A stretch of 64,000 nucleotides of DNA, taken from positions 3,015,368-3,079,367 of the forward strand of contig NW_004624743.1 of assembly GCF_000247695.1 (NCBI RefSeq), written 5' to 3'. The notes under the pieces were generated by a model that saw only the letters and a program-made list of their open reading frames with translations, was not told where the DNA came from and did not search any database. The first letter of the stretch is position 1. Every line of letters begins with the position of its first letter. This DNA comes from Heterocephalus glaber (taxonomy: Eukaryota > Chordata > Mammalia > Rodentia > Bathyergidae). Positions 1 through 9,589 of the stretch are shown here, piece after piece. Position numbers and translations under genes: made by a program.

Positions 1-740
1 TTTGTCTATTCTGTTTGTACTTCAAGAATGCTTTGTCTTGTCCTTTATGAGCCTTGTTTGCATTAATTTCCTTAGAAACCACTTGTAGCTTACCTTTAAC
101 CCAATTGATTGCCAATGAAAGTCAGTGCTTGGGACTGGCCAGTGACTTTGTTGGTTGCATTGGTCATCCTGGCACCCTGCTTTCTCTCCTAGTTCTGTCA
201 CTTAGTGTATTTTTTCTCAGGTCTGCGTTGTATACTGGGCAGGTGGGTACGGGAACCTGATTACAAGGGTCTCCAGCAACTGGTGCCCAACATGGGGCAG
301 GAGGAGCAAATTCATCACCTTGGTCCTTGGTGGTACACTAATCAAACCTGCTGCTCCACCAGCCATCCAGTCTGTTCTCTTAACTTATGGGATAACAACT
401 CCTTTTATCTACTTGCTCAGCCCAAACATTTCAGTGCCTATTTTACTCCTCTCTTTCTCACCTGGCAGCCAAAGAGCACAAGATGCTATCAGCTCTGACT
501 TCAAGTTACATCCAGAACTGTGTCACTTACTGTCTTCAGCATTTCCAGTATCTCTTGCTGAGAGATTCACTTCCCAACCAGTCTCACAGCTTCTCCTCTT
601 TTCTCCTACCAACTGTTGTCTTTAGAGCAAGGAAAGCAGAATAAAGTCTTAAAATCTTTACAAACCATGAGTTAGACAAGGCTGGGTCAGATGGCATTAG
701 TGCCAGCAGCATAGTCTTTGAATCTCTTTGACCACTCTCC
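1..740. other. Non-coding stretch, partly ancient-repeat-like
   Basis: No exon or RNA gene is visible. Short ORFs on both strands overlap and resemble no protein I know. Positions 320-560 recall an old mammalian interspersed repeat (a run reading like 'atcagctctgacttcaag' followed by 'catccagaactg'), but I cannot assign a family. The stretch may be the remnant of an old LINE or LTR. Confidence 0.35.
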
Positions 741-741
741 A

Positions 742-742
<1 letters not shown>

Positions 743-781
<39 letters not shown>

Positions 782-783
782 AC
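743..783. repeat. (AC)n microsatellite
   Basis: About 20 uninterrupted AC units. The minus-strand reading frame through it gives an artificial Val-Cys repeat and is not a gene. Long pure arrays of this kind are usually length-polymorphic. Confidence 0.97.
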
Positions 784-784
784 C

Positions 785-2045
785 CAACGTAGAGCAGCGA
801 TTAGCAGGTCAAAAAGAGAAGTCATGGACAACCCATAAACCCAACTAGGTGCCTTGGCTTCTCAACAATATTGACAATAGAACCAGCTAGGGATAAACCC
901 GGGAGATAACGATATTCACGTTGAAGAACATAGATCTCAAAAGAAGTTTTGTTGGTACTGACACCTGGAAATCTCAAATTTCCCAACACATATTTATTGA
1001 AAAGTATTATAGGCTGTTCTGAGAAAAGCATCAGAAACATGGAGAGGCTTTCATTTGTCAGCTACAGTTTGCAGTTTAGTGTGGGGGCCTATTGCAAGGC
1101 TAAACAGGGCTGGGACAGTCTTGACTCAAGAATATCCCCCTTAATTAAACATGAACAAATATTATGATCACATACCAAGTTACAGTGAAAACAATGTGAC
1201 AACTATTATTGTGAAGATAATAAATTAAACCAAAAAGGCAAACATACAAAACAAATGTGAACTCTATTCCACTGATTCAAAAGAAGTGAAGGAGGGGCAG
1301 AGGCAGCAGGTACCCACAGGCTGCTCCACAGCACTCAATCCACAGCACAGGTACATGGCTCTGTGAGGAGATGGGCACTGTAGGGACCACCAGGCTGCAG
1401 CTTGAGAAAGCTGGCAGCTGTGGAAAACCCTGGTACATTAACTGAAGCAGCACACTCCGACGCCCAACAAACTGGGGCTCAGTGCTGCAGGAGGAGCTTC
1501 ATCTCCAGTGCAGCCGTAGAAGTAAAACATCTTTGCTCTCTCATAAGAGTGGTGTTTTGACTGCGCACAGGGTCACCGTCTCCCAGATAGGACATGTGAG
1601 TACAGCCAAGGTTACAAGGTGTGATCACAAAGTACAAAGTAAGTGAGTGTTTAGAAAAGTTATGACAGAAAAGGCACAATGCCACGCAGCCCCCTCACTT
1701 TACACGCCCTGATTCAGAACTACTGCCACAGCAGCAAGAAGGATGGGACCAGTGTTTGGCACTTTCTGCAGCAGCTCTGGAGTCCTCTTTCCTGAGTATC
1801 TTTAGTTGCACTGCCCTGCCTGAGTCCATGTCCTGGATCATTCACAGTGTTTCCCTTTCATGGTCATTTTGACTTTGTGGAAGAAACAAAATCCTGAGAA
1901 TAAGGTGGATGAAGACACAGGGTCATGTTTTAATGGGCCTGCCTTTCTGCTGGATGGCACTTGGCTTCAGAATGCATGGCATCTTTGATCACTCCTGGTG
2001 AAGAGTGATCACACACACACTGCAACCCCCCAACATGTGAAACTA
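785..2045. other. Unique non-coding stretch
   Basis: No recognisable gene or repeat. The composition is mixed. Positions 1986-1994 and 2003-2011 form a perfect 9-bp inverted repeat with an 8-base loop, but there is no T-run or other context that would give it a role. Confidence 0.4.
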
Positions 2046-2046
2046 A

Positions 2047-2198
2047 GGGGTAGGGCTGGAAAAGGAGGGTGAGAGGGGGCATGATTATCTTATGTGCATG
2101 TACAAATCTGCCAAATGAAGCCCACTAATCAGTATAAACAATATGTAGCAACAAAAAAAATGAAAAAATAAAATAAAAATTTAATTTAATTTAAAACC
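2047..2198 (+). mobile_element. Possible L1 3' tail
   Basis: A G-rich purine stretch (2047-2079) is followed by a segment reading like the 3' UTR end of rodent L1 elements ('catgtacaaatctgcc', 'gaagcccactaatcagta') and then by an A-rich tail (2152-2198). A G-rich polypurine tract, a short AT-rich end and a poly-A tail is the usual layout of an L1 3' terminus. No ORF2 sequence is attached, so this would be a severely 5'-truncated copy. It could also be the tail of another retroposed sequence. Confidence 0.4.
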
Positions 2199-2534
2199 TA
2201 TTTTTGCATTTTGAAAAATAGCACTAAAACATGGATACTTTGTAATACCAGAGTTCAATTTACAAAAAAGATGACAGTTATTAGTATGTGAGTGCCCAAA
2301 AGCACATCAACATTTTTTATAAAGCAGGAAATGCATGAGGAAATAGGGAGAAATAAGTAAAAGATATCCCAAATAAAAAACTTTAACATACTACTCCCCC
2401 TGTCTAAGACAGACCAATGGATAAAAACTTAGTAAGAATATGGAAGACTTAATAAGCATAATAGAGTAGATCTTACAGATATGTCAAACTCTGACCCCCT
2501 GTACAAAATGGGAATATATCTTATTTTCAGGTAC
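2199..2534. other. AT-rich unique stretch
   Basis: AT-rich sequence with no recognisable gene, repeat or regulatory structure. Confidence 0.4.
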
Positions 2535-2922
2535 AGAGCTTTCCCGTCACTGGGACAATACACCCAACAACCATAACTTAAAGGAGAAGCTCACGGTTTC
2601 TGTGGTTTCAGTCCATGGCTAGCTGACTTCAAGGCAGAAACACTTTCCATTTATGGTGGAAAGTCCTGGCAGAGGAAAGCTGTTTAGCTCATGAAAGCCA
2701 GGAATCGGATAGAGAGAAAAAGAAAGAGCTGAGGACAAGAACACATGCTTCCAGGTCACACACCTAGTGATACAACTTCAACCACTCCGCCCCTCCAAAC
2801 AGCACATTCAGCTACTGGACTCATCAATGGATAAATGCACTGATAAGTACAGCACCTCCATGATCCAATCCACTTCCAAACACGTGAGACTTTGGGGGAC
2901 ATTTTAGGTCTAAAACGTAACA
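2535..2922 (-). mobile_element. Solo LTR, ERVL-MaLR type
   Basis: Read on the minus strand, this has the MaLR LTR layout. It starts TGTTACG.., is followed by the 'cccccaaagtctc' segment, and ends in the region equivalent to the 'gtattgtcccagtgac' 3' end. On the plus strand the characteristic pieces are 'acccaacaaccataacttaaagg' near 2559 (split by family drift), 'tggctagctgacttcaaggc' and 'gactttgggggacatttta'. Similar copies recur at 50363, 61524 and elsewhere. No internal retroviral sequence flanks it, so it is a solo LTR. The exact subfamily (MT, ORR1, MST or lineage-specific) cannot be fixed by eye. Confidence 0.65.
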
Positions 2923-2984
2923 GAATGAAAGGAATCTGACCTCCTAAAAAATAGAAAATTACTTACTAATGGTTTTACAATTTT

Positions 2985-3112
2985 GTATTCACATTCCCTA
3001 GGGTAAAACTTAGTGAGTCTGAATTGGAAGGAGTCACATAGTTTTAAAAGTACATGTCCTGGGTAATTCCCTTGCAGATGGTCCAGAGGCTGTACTTTGA
3101 GAAAGACTAATA
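2985..3112 (+). mobile_element. hAT-Charlie MITE remnant, MER5-like
   Basis: The right half resembles MER5-type elements: a degenerate 'gagtctgaattgg' core, then 'ttcccttgcagatggtcc', ending 'tttgagaaagac', which corresponds to the hAT terminus 'tttgagaaccactg'. The left terminus is not recognisable. An old, diverged, non-autonomous DNA transposon is the likely identity. Confidence 0.4.
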
Positions 3113-3710
3113 TAAATTGTTTTTGAGAGGCATAATAGCAGTCAGCCTCCGAATTCACTCTCTTCCCCTTACTTCTCAGACTTGCTCACCGGTGTTGCCT
3201 TTCAGTCTATTAATGTGTGTGTTTTCCCTCTTCAAGTAGAAGAACAAGCTCATTTACAGTGCCGATGTGTTTAATCTACTAAAACTCCTGCACAGTGGCT
3301 GTTGATGACAACAAACTGACTGATTCCTTCAACTGACATTTACCAAGCATTACTGTGCCCAAGAACGCACCATTCTACATGCTGAGTAACTGATGTTTGA
3401 TGATAGATTCTCCTTTGTTTGCCAGATTTTCTAGCATATTTGGAGGGAGAGAGAGAGAATTCCCAGTGTTTTTTTGTGTGTGTGTTCCTCTCATCACCTT
3501 ACACACATTCCCTGCACACCCGAGAGCTAGCTATTTGCAATTATAGAAAAGTATGGAAGGAAGAAGGGACCAGTTTATGTGTGATGCTCATGCTCCTCCA
3601 CATTATAGATAAATACAATGAGTGCCATGCATGGGAATTTTATGACACTACAGAGGAGTGGGTTCTAGGGAAATTCCAATCCCTTGCTGTGTGTGGGCAC
3701 CAGCTCTTCC
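3113..3710. other. Unique stretch with possible L2/MIR fragment
   Basis: Mostly unremarkable. Positions 3325-3395 ('tttaccaagcattactgtgcc', trimmed by drift) recall the conserved segment shared by ancient MIR/L2 repeats. No gene is visible. Confidence 0.3.
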
Positions 3711-3711
3711 T

Positions 3712-3905
3712 AATAAAAATATTTACTGGCCTTTCACTGTGTGCCACACAGTGAAATGTACTTTCTCACTTCATGGCCATAGCAATTCTGTAAGATAGGA
3801 TTTTATCCATTCCTCATCTGTAGGAAGAAAATATAAGGTAAGAAATTCAAGTAACTTGTCCAAGACAGAGAAATTGTATCACGGCTCCAGAATCCACATC
3901 TAACT
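3712..3905 (-). mobile_element. MIR SINE, diverged
   Basis: On the plus strand it reads as an inverted MIR: an 'actgtgtgcca' segment, a 'tcatggccatagcaattctgtaagata' region, 'ccattcctcatctgtaggaag', then 'agtaacttgtccaagacag' and a degenerate box B-like end. These match the reversed order of MIR landmarks. MIRs are pan-mammalian and old, and the divergence here fits that. Confidence 0.6.
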
Positions 3906-4831
3906 CTCTTCCATACTGTCCCAGTTTAAGCCACTGGGAAGAGGGTGGCCTGGGGCAATGATGTTTGGACTATGGACTCAGCAGGTTCACAGTTCAACTT
4001 CTCTCTGCTCCTGATCTCTAGTGAAGGGGGCAGGTCTTACTTCCAAAACACTATCTTATCGCATTACTTAGTGGTGAGCCCTAAGTCAATAGCATCAATA
4101 TCCAGCCCAAGATCATTACTAGAACTAATAAAGCCCTTTACAGTCAGGTCTAAGCCTTTCTTCCTCATGCTCTGGCACCATTTGAATTTCCTTAAAAGTG
4201 TGTTGCAAATGTTATTCTGCCTCTAATTGGAGTCTGCGCTGTCCAGGGAGTGGAAGGCCAGGCTGGATGTTTCGAAGCTCACGGTCTATGAGTGTGCAGG
4301 TGGAACTGACATCTTTGAGAGGCTGCATGCTAATAACAGTGGCTGCTTCTGGCAGAGGCCCCACCCTAGAAACTGTCTCCCTCTCAGGAGAGACTTGCCT
4401 TGTGTCCTATGACCTCTCAAAATTCTCCTTCTCCTCTTAAGACTATGTGAAAAGTCTGCTGAGTGCACATTTCCTCATTTTAGCTCTTCCCTCCTGCTAC
4501 ATTTTATATATTTTGTTTTTCTTTTTGGTTCCTCAGCCCCCCTTTCCCCCAAGATATCCAACATTCAGCCTTTCTAACCACATGCTCACCCAGCCTCACC
4601 CCAAAGCCCATGCCCAGTGCACAATTTCCCATGCATAGCAGCCTACTGAATTGTTCATTGCTGTAGAAAACAAATTGAGTCTCACTTTTTATCACTTTTG
4701 AGGGACAGAGAGGCAATTCAGACAGTAGGAAGGGTATGCAAAAGAAATGGAACACTGGAAAGCTTTTTGAAGTAACTAGAAATTCATAAGAATTGTCTCT
4801 GGATTTCTGGTGGCTTTGTGTGTACGCAAGC

Positions 4832-4833
<2 letters not shown>
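3906..4833. other. Unique non-coding stretch
   Basis: No recognisable gene or well-preserved repeat. Several overlapping short ORFs on both strands (around 4198-4640) share no features with each other or with a known family. The 142-codon minus-strand frame at 4504-4932 runs through the adjacent TG repeat and is an artefact. Confidence 0.4.
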
Positions 4834-4876
<43 letters not shown>

Positions 4877-4877
4877 C
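4834..4877. repeat. (TG)n microsatellite with CGCGCG core
   Basis: About 17 TG units run into a short alternating GCGCGCG segment (4868-4874). The whole block is alternating purine-pyrimidine, the sequence class that favours left-handed Z-DNA under negative supercoiling. Confidence 0.95.
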
Positions 4878-6359
4878 ATAGGGAGGTGGGCGGTATGAGG
4901 TGGAGAGGAGAAAAGAGGACCAAGACCTCCACACTTGAAGATGACTGCGTCTACTCGGGTGATAATCTGGAAAAAGTTCCTGCCGAAATTTAAATACAGC
5001 TGGGTGATAATTTAGAAATTAAAGAGTCTCGATGGAAAGACCTAAAGCACATCTTGAATATAATATATAGATGAAAAGCCACACAGAAAACTCTTAAGTG
5101 TAGGTGGATTTAAGTTAAAGTTTGTGTTATTTAACTAGCATTTATTCAGCATCTACTCGCTGGGGCTTCTTCAAACCGTTCTACACTGAATCAACCGTGG
5201 ACTCATTTGTTGAGGTCTCTCTCATGGATGTCAAATCTCTCAGTTTCTGAGGAAAACAAACTCAAATGTTAAATAAATTCGCACAAGTTCACTGAAAAAT
5301 AATGACGTGCAAGTTATCTAGGCCTAGATCTTTAAGTATTTTTTCTTATGAGGCTCTGCTCTCGATGAGCGCGCTGGGCAGTGGACCTTCACAGAGCCGC
5401 AGAGCAGAGGTGGACGCAGCCCCTGGGCAGCAGTACCCTGGCTGACACCTGATCCTCATTCACAGGAGGACGGACTGGGCAAGGCACAGTGATGTCAGTC
5501 AGCCTGTGGTGGGGGCCTCGCTTAAGAAATCCCCAGAAAGAACAGAAAAGAAAGTGTTTAAGGGTTAGAATATAAACTTGCCCTTTTCTTTGCAGACTAT
5601 GAATCTTTTTCCTTATCTTTCCAAAATACAGGATAACTTAGAGACCAAATATTAAAAGTAATTAAAAGGTCAGCCCAGCTGTTAAATACATTTTTAAATT
5701 AATGACATTCTCATAGGCCAGAAAAGAAAAACAATTTGAAAATGTGAAAAGGGAAAAATATTACCTTTGCAAGACCAGGAAAACCTATGAATACCTCAGA
5801 ACAATTCTAAAAGGAGTCTGCAATACCTTAATAGAAAAATTACAAAATAATCTGGAGAGACATAAGAAAAAAGGTAAATAAACAGAGATTCATAAAACAA
5901 ATATTTTATATATATTTCATGCCAGTCATTTTTCCAGACTTCAGTTCTTGAGTAGCAAGACAGAAAGAAATATTAAATAAAATATAATGTTAAGTGGTCA
6001 TGAGAGATAAAAATGAAAAAGAAGGAATATAGTGGCAGGGAGAAGAGGTAGGGCTTCTCCAAGCAGGGATGTTTGGCAAACAGACCTGGAGGGAGGGAGC
6101 AGGCTGTGCAGTTTCATGGGGCGGAGGAGAAAATTGAGCAAAAGATCAAGTTTAGTATTGCTGAAGAACAGCAGGCAGGTGCAGAATGAGGGTGTTGAGG
6201 TCAGAGATGAGGGGCCAGAGCCTGTGTGGACCTGCTGTGTACTCACAGAAGTCTTGCTAATGTGAGGGCAATTGTACCTTTGTTGGATTACTTGACTATT
6301 TTCTTGGGGTAAATTCCTAGAGGAGAGCTGTTTGAACTGTTTGACACACACAGACACAC
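4878..6359. other. Unique stretch with weak old L1 signal at the end
   Basis: Mostly unremarkable. A mildly CpG-containing patch at 5355-5525 and AT-rich sequence at 5620-6000 show no gene structure. Around 6285-6340 the wording 'cttggggtaaattcctagag' resembles the inverted 3' end of old L1 elements. No ORF here is credible. Confidence 0.35.
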
Positions 6360-6571
6360 AGAGAGAGAAAGAGAGAGAGAGAGAGAGAGGGAAACAGGAG
6401 GGAGGAAGAAAGAAAGGAAGAAAGACAAAAAGGAAGGAAAAGAGGGAAAGAAGTAGAGAGGAAGGAAAGGAGGAAGGAGAAGGGAAGGAAAGGAAGGAGG
6501 AAAAAGGAAAGAAGGGAAAAGGAAGGGAGGAAAGAAGGAATTGAGGGAGGGAAAGAAAGAAAGCTTTGTTC
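6360..6571. repeat. Long polypurine (GA/GGAA) tract
   Basis: About 210 bases are almost entirely A and G on the plus strand. The tract starts as (GA)n and degrades into GAAA/GGAA/GGGA mixtures, with only a few pyrimidine interruptions. The minus-strand frame 5998-6579 (193 codons) and the plus-strand frame 6332-6544 are translations of this simple sequence (Ser/Phe/Pro and Arg/Lys/Glu runs), not genes. Confidence 0.95.
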
Positions 6572-7548
6572 TGTGTCATCTACTGTGTCAGAGATTAGGT
6601 ATTGCTAAGCTAATGTCCGCTCTTCTTTTTCTTTCCTGCTACTGCTTTGTCCAAGGTGCACTGGGTGCCGGAGTGGAAAAGGACTCGGACCTGTTCCTGA
6701 GCTCCAAGGATGGCCAGGGACGTCTCAGGCCAGAGCGCTCTGTGCTCTCCAGGTGGCCCTCTTGGCCGGCTCACCGGGTCTGCTGCTTGTTCTCCCCATT
6801 TCCTGAACCCAGCATGGTCTTGGTGTAGGTCCAGTGTGGCCCGTGGGAGGAGTGGGAGGTGGGAATGGGGCCTTCTGGCCACCGTGGGAGAAGGAGAACA
6901 AGACAGAGTGGCTGAACTGAAAGACGAGCAACCAGGACTCCTGCAGTCCCACAAAGCTTCCCCTTACCCCTGAGCTCTCTAGGTTCACTCCCGCTGGGTG
7001 GGCTCCACGTAGGGGCTGAATGCAATCCCTGAACCTATATATGGAATAAGCATCTTATTTTGATTGACCAGATTTCCTAAAAAATTGCTGTATTCTTTAC
7101 ATACCTTCTTTCCAAAGCAAGAGTACAAATATTCTGTGTAATGGGATTCCAGCATAAATCGACCGTTTAATGAAGAAGACTGTTTTTGCTTGAATCGGAA
7201 GTCATAAAACCTCCCTCATCATTTCTTAGGTGTGACTTCTGGTTCTTTTTTCTTTTGTCCAGGAAAATAAGCCCTAAAAAACCAATTCCTTAGGCACTGA
7301 AAGAAGGTTGAAAATCCCCGAAGCTCTGGGGTGTCCTTCAAAGCAGTGGGCAGGAGGAGTAGGACTGGAACTCATTGCTCACCCTTCAGAAGTGCTCAGT
7401 GCCTCTCTCGCAGACACAGTGGGAGGCTCATCTGCTACCTTCTTGGCACTTTATTGTGAATCATTCCTATCAACAATTACTTAGAATCCGTAGATAATTC
7501 TGTGGTATTGTAGGATTCCAAAATAGTTATCTGCTAAAGTCTTACCTA
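6572..7548. other. Unique non-coding stretch
   Basis: GC content rises at 6650-6970, giving several overlapping ORFs on both strands, which is expected where stop codons are rarer. None has a recognisable domain and none shows a credible exon-intron pattern. No repeat is identified. Confidence 0.4.
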
Positions 7549-7549
7549 T

Positions 7550-7640
7550 TGTGGTTGAGATCCAAAATGTCCTCCTTAAAGGCTTGTTATGTTGAAGGCT
7601 TGGTAGTAGACGAGTTTTGGGGAAGGGATTGGAAAATAAG
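7550..7640 (+). mobile_element. Fragment of MaLR-type LTR 5' end
   Basis: The segment starting TGTGGTTGAGATCC and continuing 'aaaatgtcctccttaaaggc' and 'tgttgaaggcttggt' matches the conserved first 60 bases of ERVL-MaLR LTRs, plus strand. The rest of the LTR is missing or too diverged to follow. Confidence 0.55.
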
Positions 7641-8384
7641 GACTCCAATTTCATCAGTGGGTTAGTACGGAAAGATATGTACGTGTATGTGTAGTTTATC
7701 ATGTCTCTACCTCTGCGGTATTGGTGTTTTTCAAAAGGTATTTGACTAGACATTGAAAAGATGTTTGTTGATAGATAATAAGTTACCTATAAAAGTGAGA
7801 CAAGGATAACTCTCTTTAAATAGTAAATGAAATACTTTTGGAACTGTCTGAATAGTATATATACAAAGAATGAGGAGTGAACCGAATAAGGGTTTTGTGT
7901 CTAGGCTGAGTTCCAAGAACCATAATTCATTCTTGGACTGTGGTTGGATTGATACCAAAAAGCAGAACTTGAACTGCGAAGAGGAGCAGCTCAAGTTCAA
8001 GAGGTGGAGAAGGCAGTAAGTGGTGCAATCAGGAGTCCCAGTGGGCACCAGGTTGGGTCTGAGGTAGCCTTCCCGACAGGCAGAGTTGCAAGCAACTCTG
8101 TAGGTGTAAGGAGTGTGGGACAATCATATGTGTTGTTTTCTTTCTTTTCTCATTTGAGAGAACAAAGCCACAGCAAAACAATTGTTGTATTGTAAAGTTA
8201 GTTTGTTGCACTTTGATGAGGATGGATTAAAACTATAAAAAGAGTGTGTGCCCTTTAAAATAAAGCAATACTACATGCGTGGTGTATAAAGACAATGCTA
8301 ATATCTCCCTTTCCTGACAAACCCATTTTTTTCTAATAAACAGTCTTATCATATAATGTGATACCTCATCTTGTTTCCTGTATT
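7641..8384. other. Unique non-coding stretch
   Basis: No recognisable gene or repeat. The opposing frames at 7746-8211 overlap on both strands and match nothing known to me. Confidence 0.35.
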
Positions 8385-8710
8385 ATTTATAAATATTTCC
8401 CCCAACTTTTCACAAAGATGGGAGCACAATATATGCATTGGTTTTCAACCACTCTTTTTATAAATTGCATAATAAGCTATAGTGTAAACATAACACAGTT
8501 GATCCAGCTAGTCCCTCGACTGTATTGAACATACATAAGGACAGATGTGTACATGCTACTTTTCTATAAGATTCATAGAAGTTATATTATTTGGGTCAAA
8601 GAATTACTAAGTTAAGTTGGTACATTTGCCAATGTAATTTTTCTGTGCATTCAATATGTGAAAATAGCACAATGAGCTATCACTTTTCCATTTACTATTC
8701 AATAAGGTAA
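8385..8710 (-). mobile_element. Old L1 3'-end fragment
   Basis: On the plus strand this reads like an inverted L1 3' end, including 'acataaggacagatgtgtaca' (approximate) and 'atttgggtcaaagaattac', which resemble the 'tgggtcaaagggtatg' landmark of old L1M families. It is heavily diverged and lacks a clear poly-T boundary. Confidence 0.4.
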
Positions 8711-9300
8711 AGAAATCCATGAAGCACCTAAGTTCTCAAGGTCTTATTGAAGGTAAAGTTCTGTGCGTGCCTATGTCTATGTATTAAGACCAGGCTGGCT
8801 GTCTAGAGATTGAGCTGGGAAGTTACGGAACTCCTGGAGTTATTTCATCAGTATGAGTTCCATCAGAGCAGAGCCACTAGGATATAGACACTAGATATTA
8901 GATAAATTGATGCATGTATGCATACGTACAACCCTAGATACACAGATAGACATATGATCTATAATTGCTTATCTGATTATATTTCTATAGCAATCTAACC
9001 ATCTACAACTGTAGGAACTAGTTAATAAGTCTCTCCTAAAGCTCCACCTGATGCCGAAGCCTGAAGTTCACAGGGAAGTTAGTACAGAAGAGAAGATGGA
9101 TATAAAATGGAGGTCTGATGGGAGATCTTGTGTCAACTTGACTGGCTCGGGATCCACCCAAGGGATTAGTAAAACACACTTCTGGTTGTGTCTGGGTGGG
9201 TCATGGAGGCGTGGCTCTAGTACTATATCTAGTCACTGGCCTCTTCCTCTTTTGTGCTCTTCCACAGCACTGCTTCCTGGCCTTCATGTGTGGGACAAGT
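8711..9300. other. Non-coding stretch, possible unclassified repeat
   Basis: Positions 8880-9000 are a degenerate TAGATA/GATA-like AT-rich stretch. Positions 9120-9300 include 'tgtgtcaacttgactggct' and a following 'aaaacacacttctggttgtgtctgggtggg', wording shared with a common mammalian interspersed repeat whose family I cannot name with confidence. Confidence 0.35.
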
Positions 9301-9302
9301 CT

Positions 9303-9570
9303 ACTTTTTTTTTCATTAAGCTTATTGATACATTTTAGATATAAAATACTATTACATTGAGATCTTGCACCTTTACATGATGTATCCTGGTTCTTATTTT
9401 TTTCCCCTTCCCCTGCCCTCCCTTCACCCCCTCCACCCTTCCCTATTTGCAAAGACTTTGTTTCCTTTTTTTTCTTTTCTCATATTTTTTTTCCTTTTTT
9501 CCTTCCCCTACCCCTCCCACTTCCCCTGCACCTTTAGACATTTTCTTCCTGTTACACAATATCAGTTATA
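9303..9570 (-). mobile_element. Polypyrimidine block, possible inverted L1 3' UTR
   Basis: A T-run at 9304-9313 is followed by an AT-rich segment and then by about 150 bases that are nearly all C and T (9390-9550). Inverted, this has the order G/A-rich tract, AT-rich end, poly-A, which is the usual layout of an L1 3' UTR. It could instead be simple low-complexity sequence. The plus-strand frames here (Phe/Pro/Ser rich) are artefacts. Confidence 0.35.
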
Positions 9571-9589
9571 CATTTTTTAAATTACAATA

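Noticed and set aside
4504..4932. 142-codon minus-strand ORF with a Thr-His repeat
   Set aside because: The repeat is the translation of the TG microsatellite at 4834-4877.
5998..6579. 193-codon minus-strand ORF
   Set aside because: Its N-terminal half is Ser/Phe/Pro low complexity produced by the polypurine tract. The rest has no known domain.
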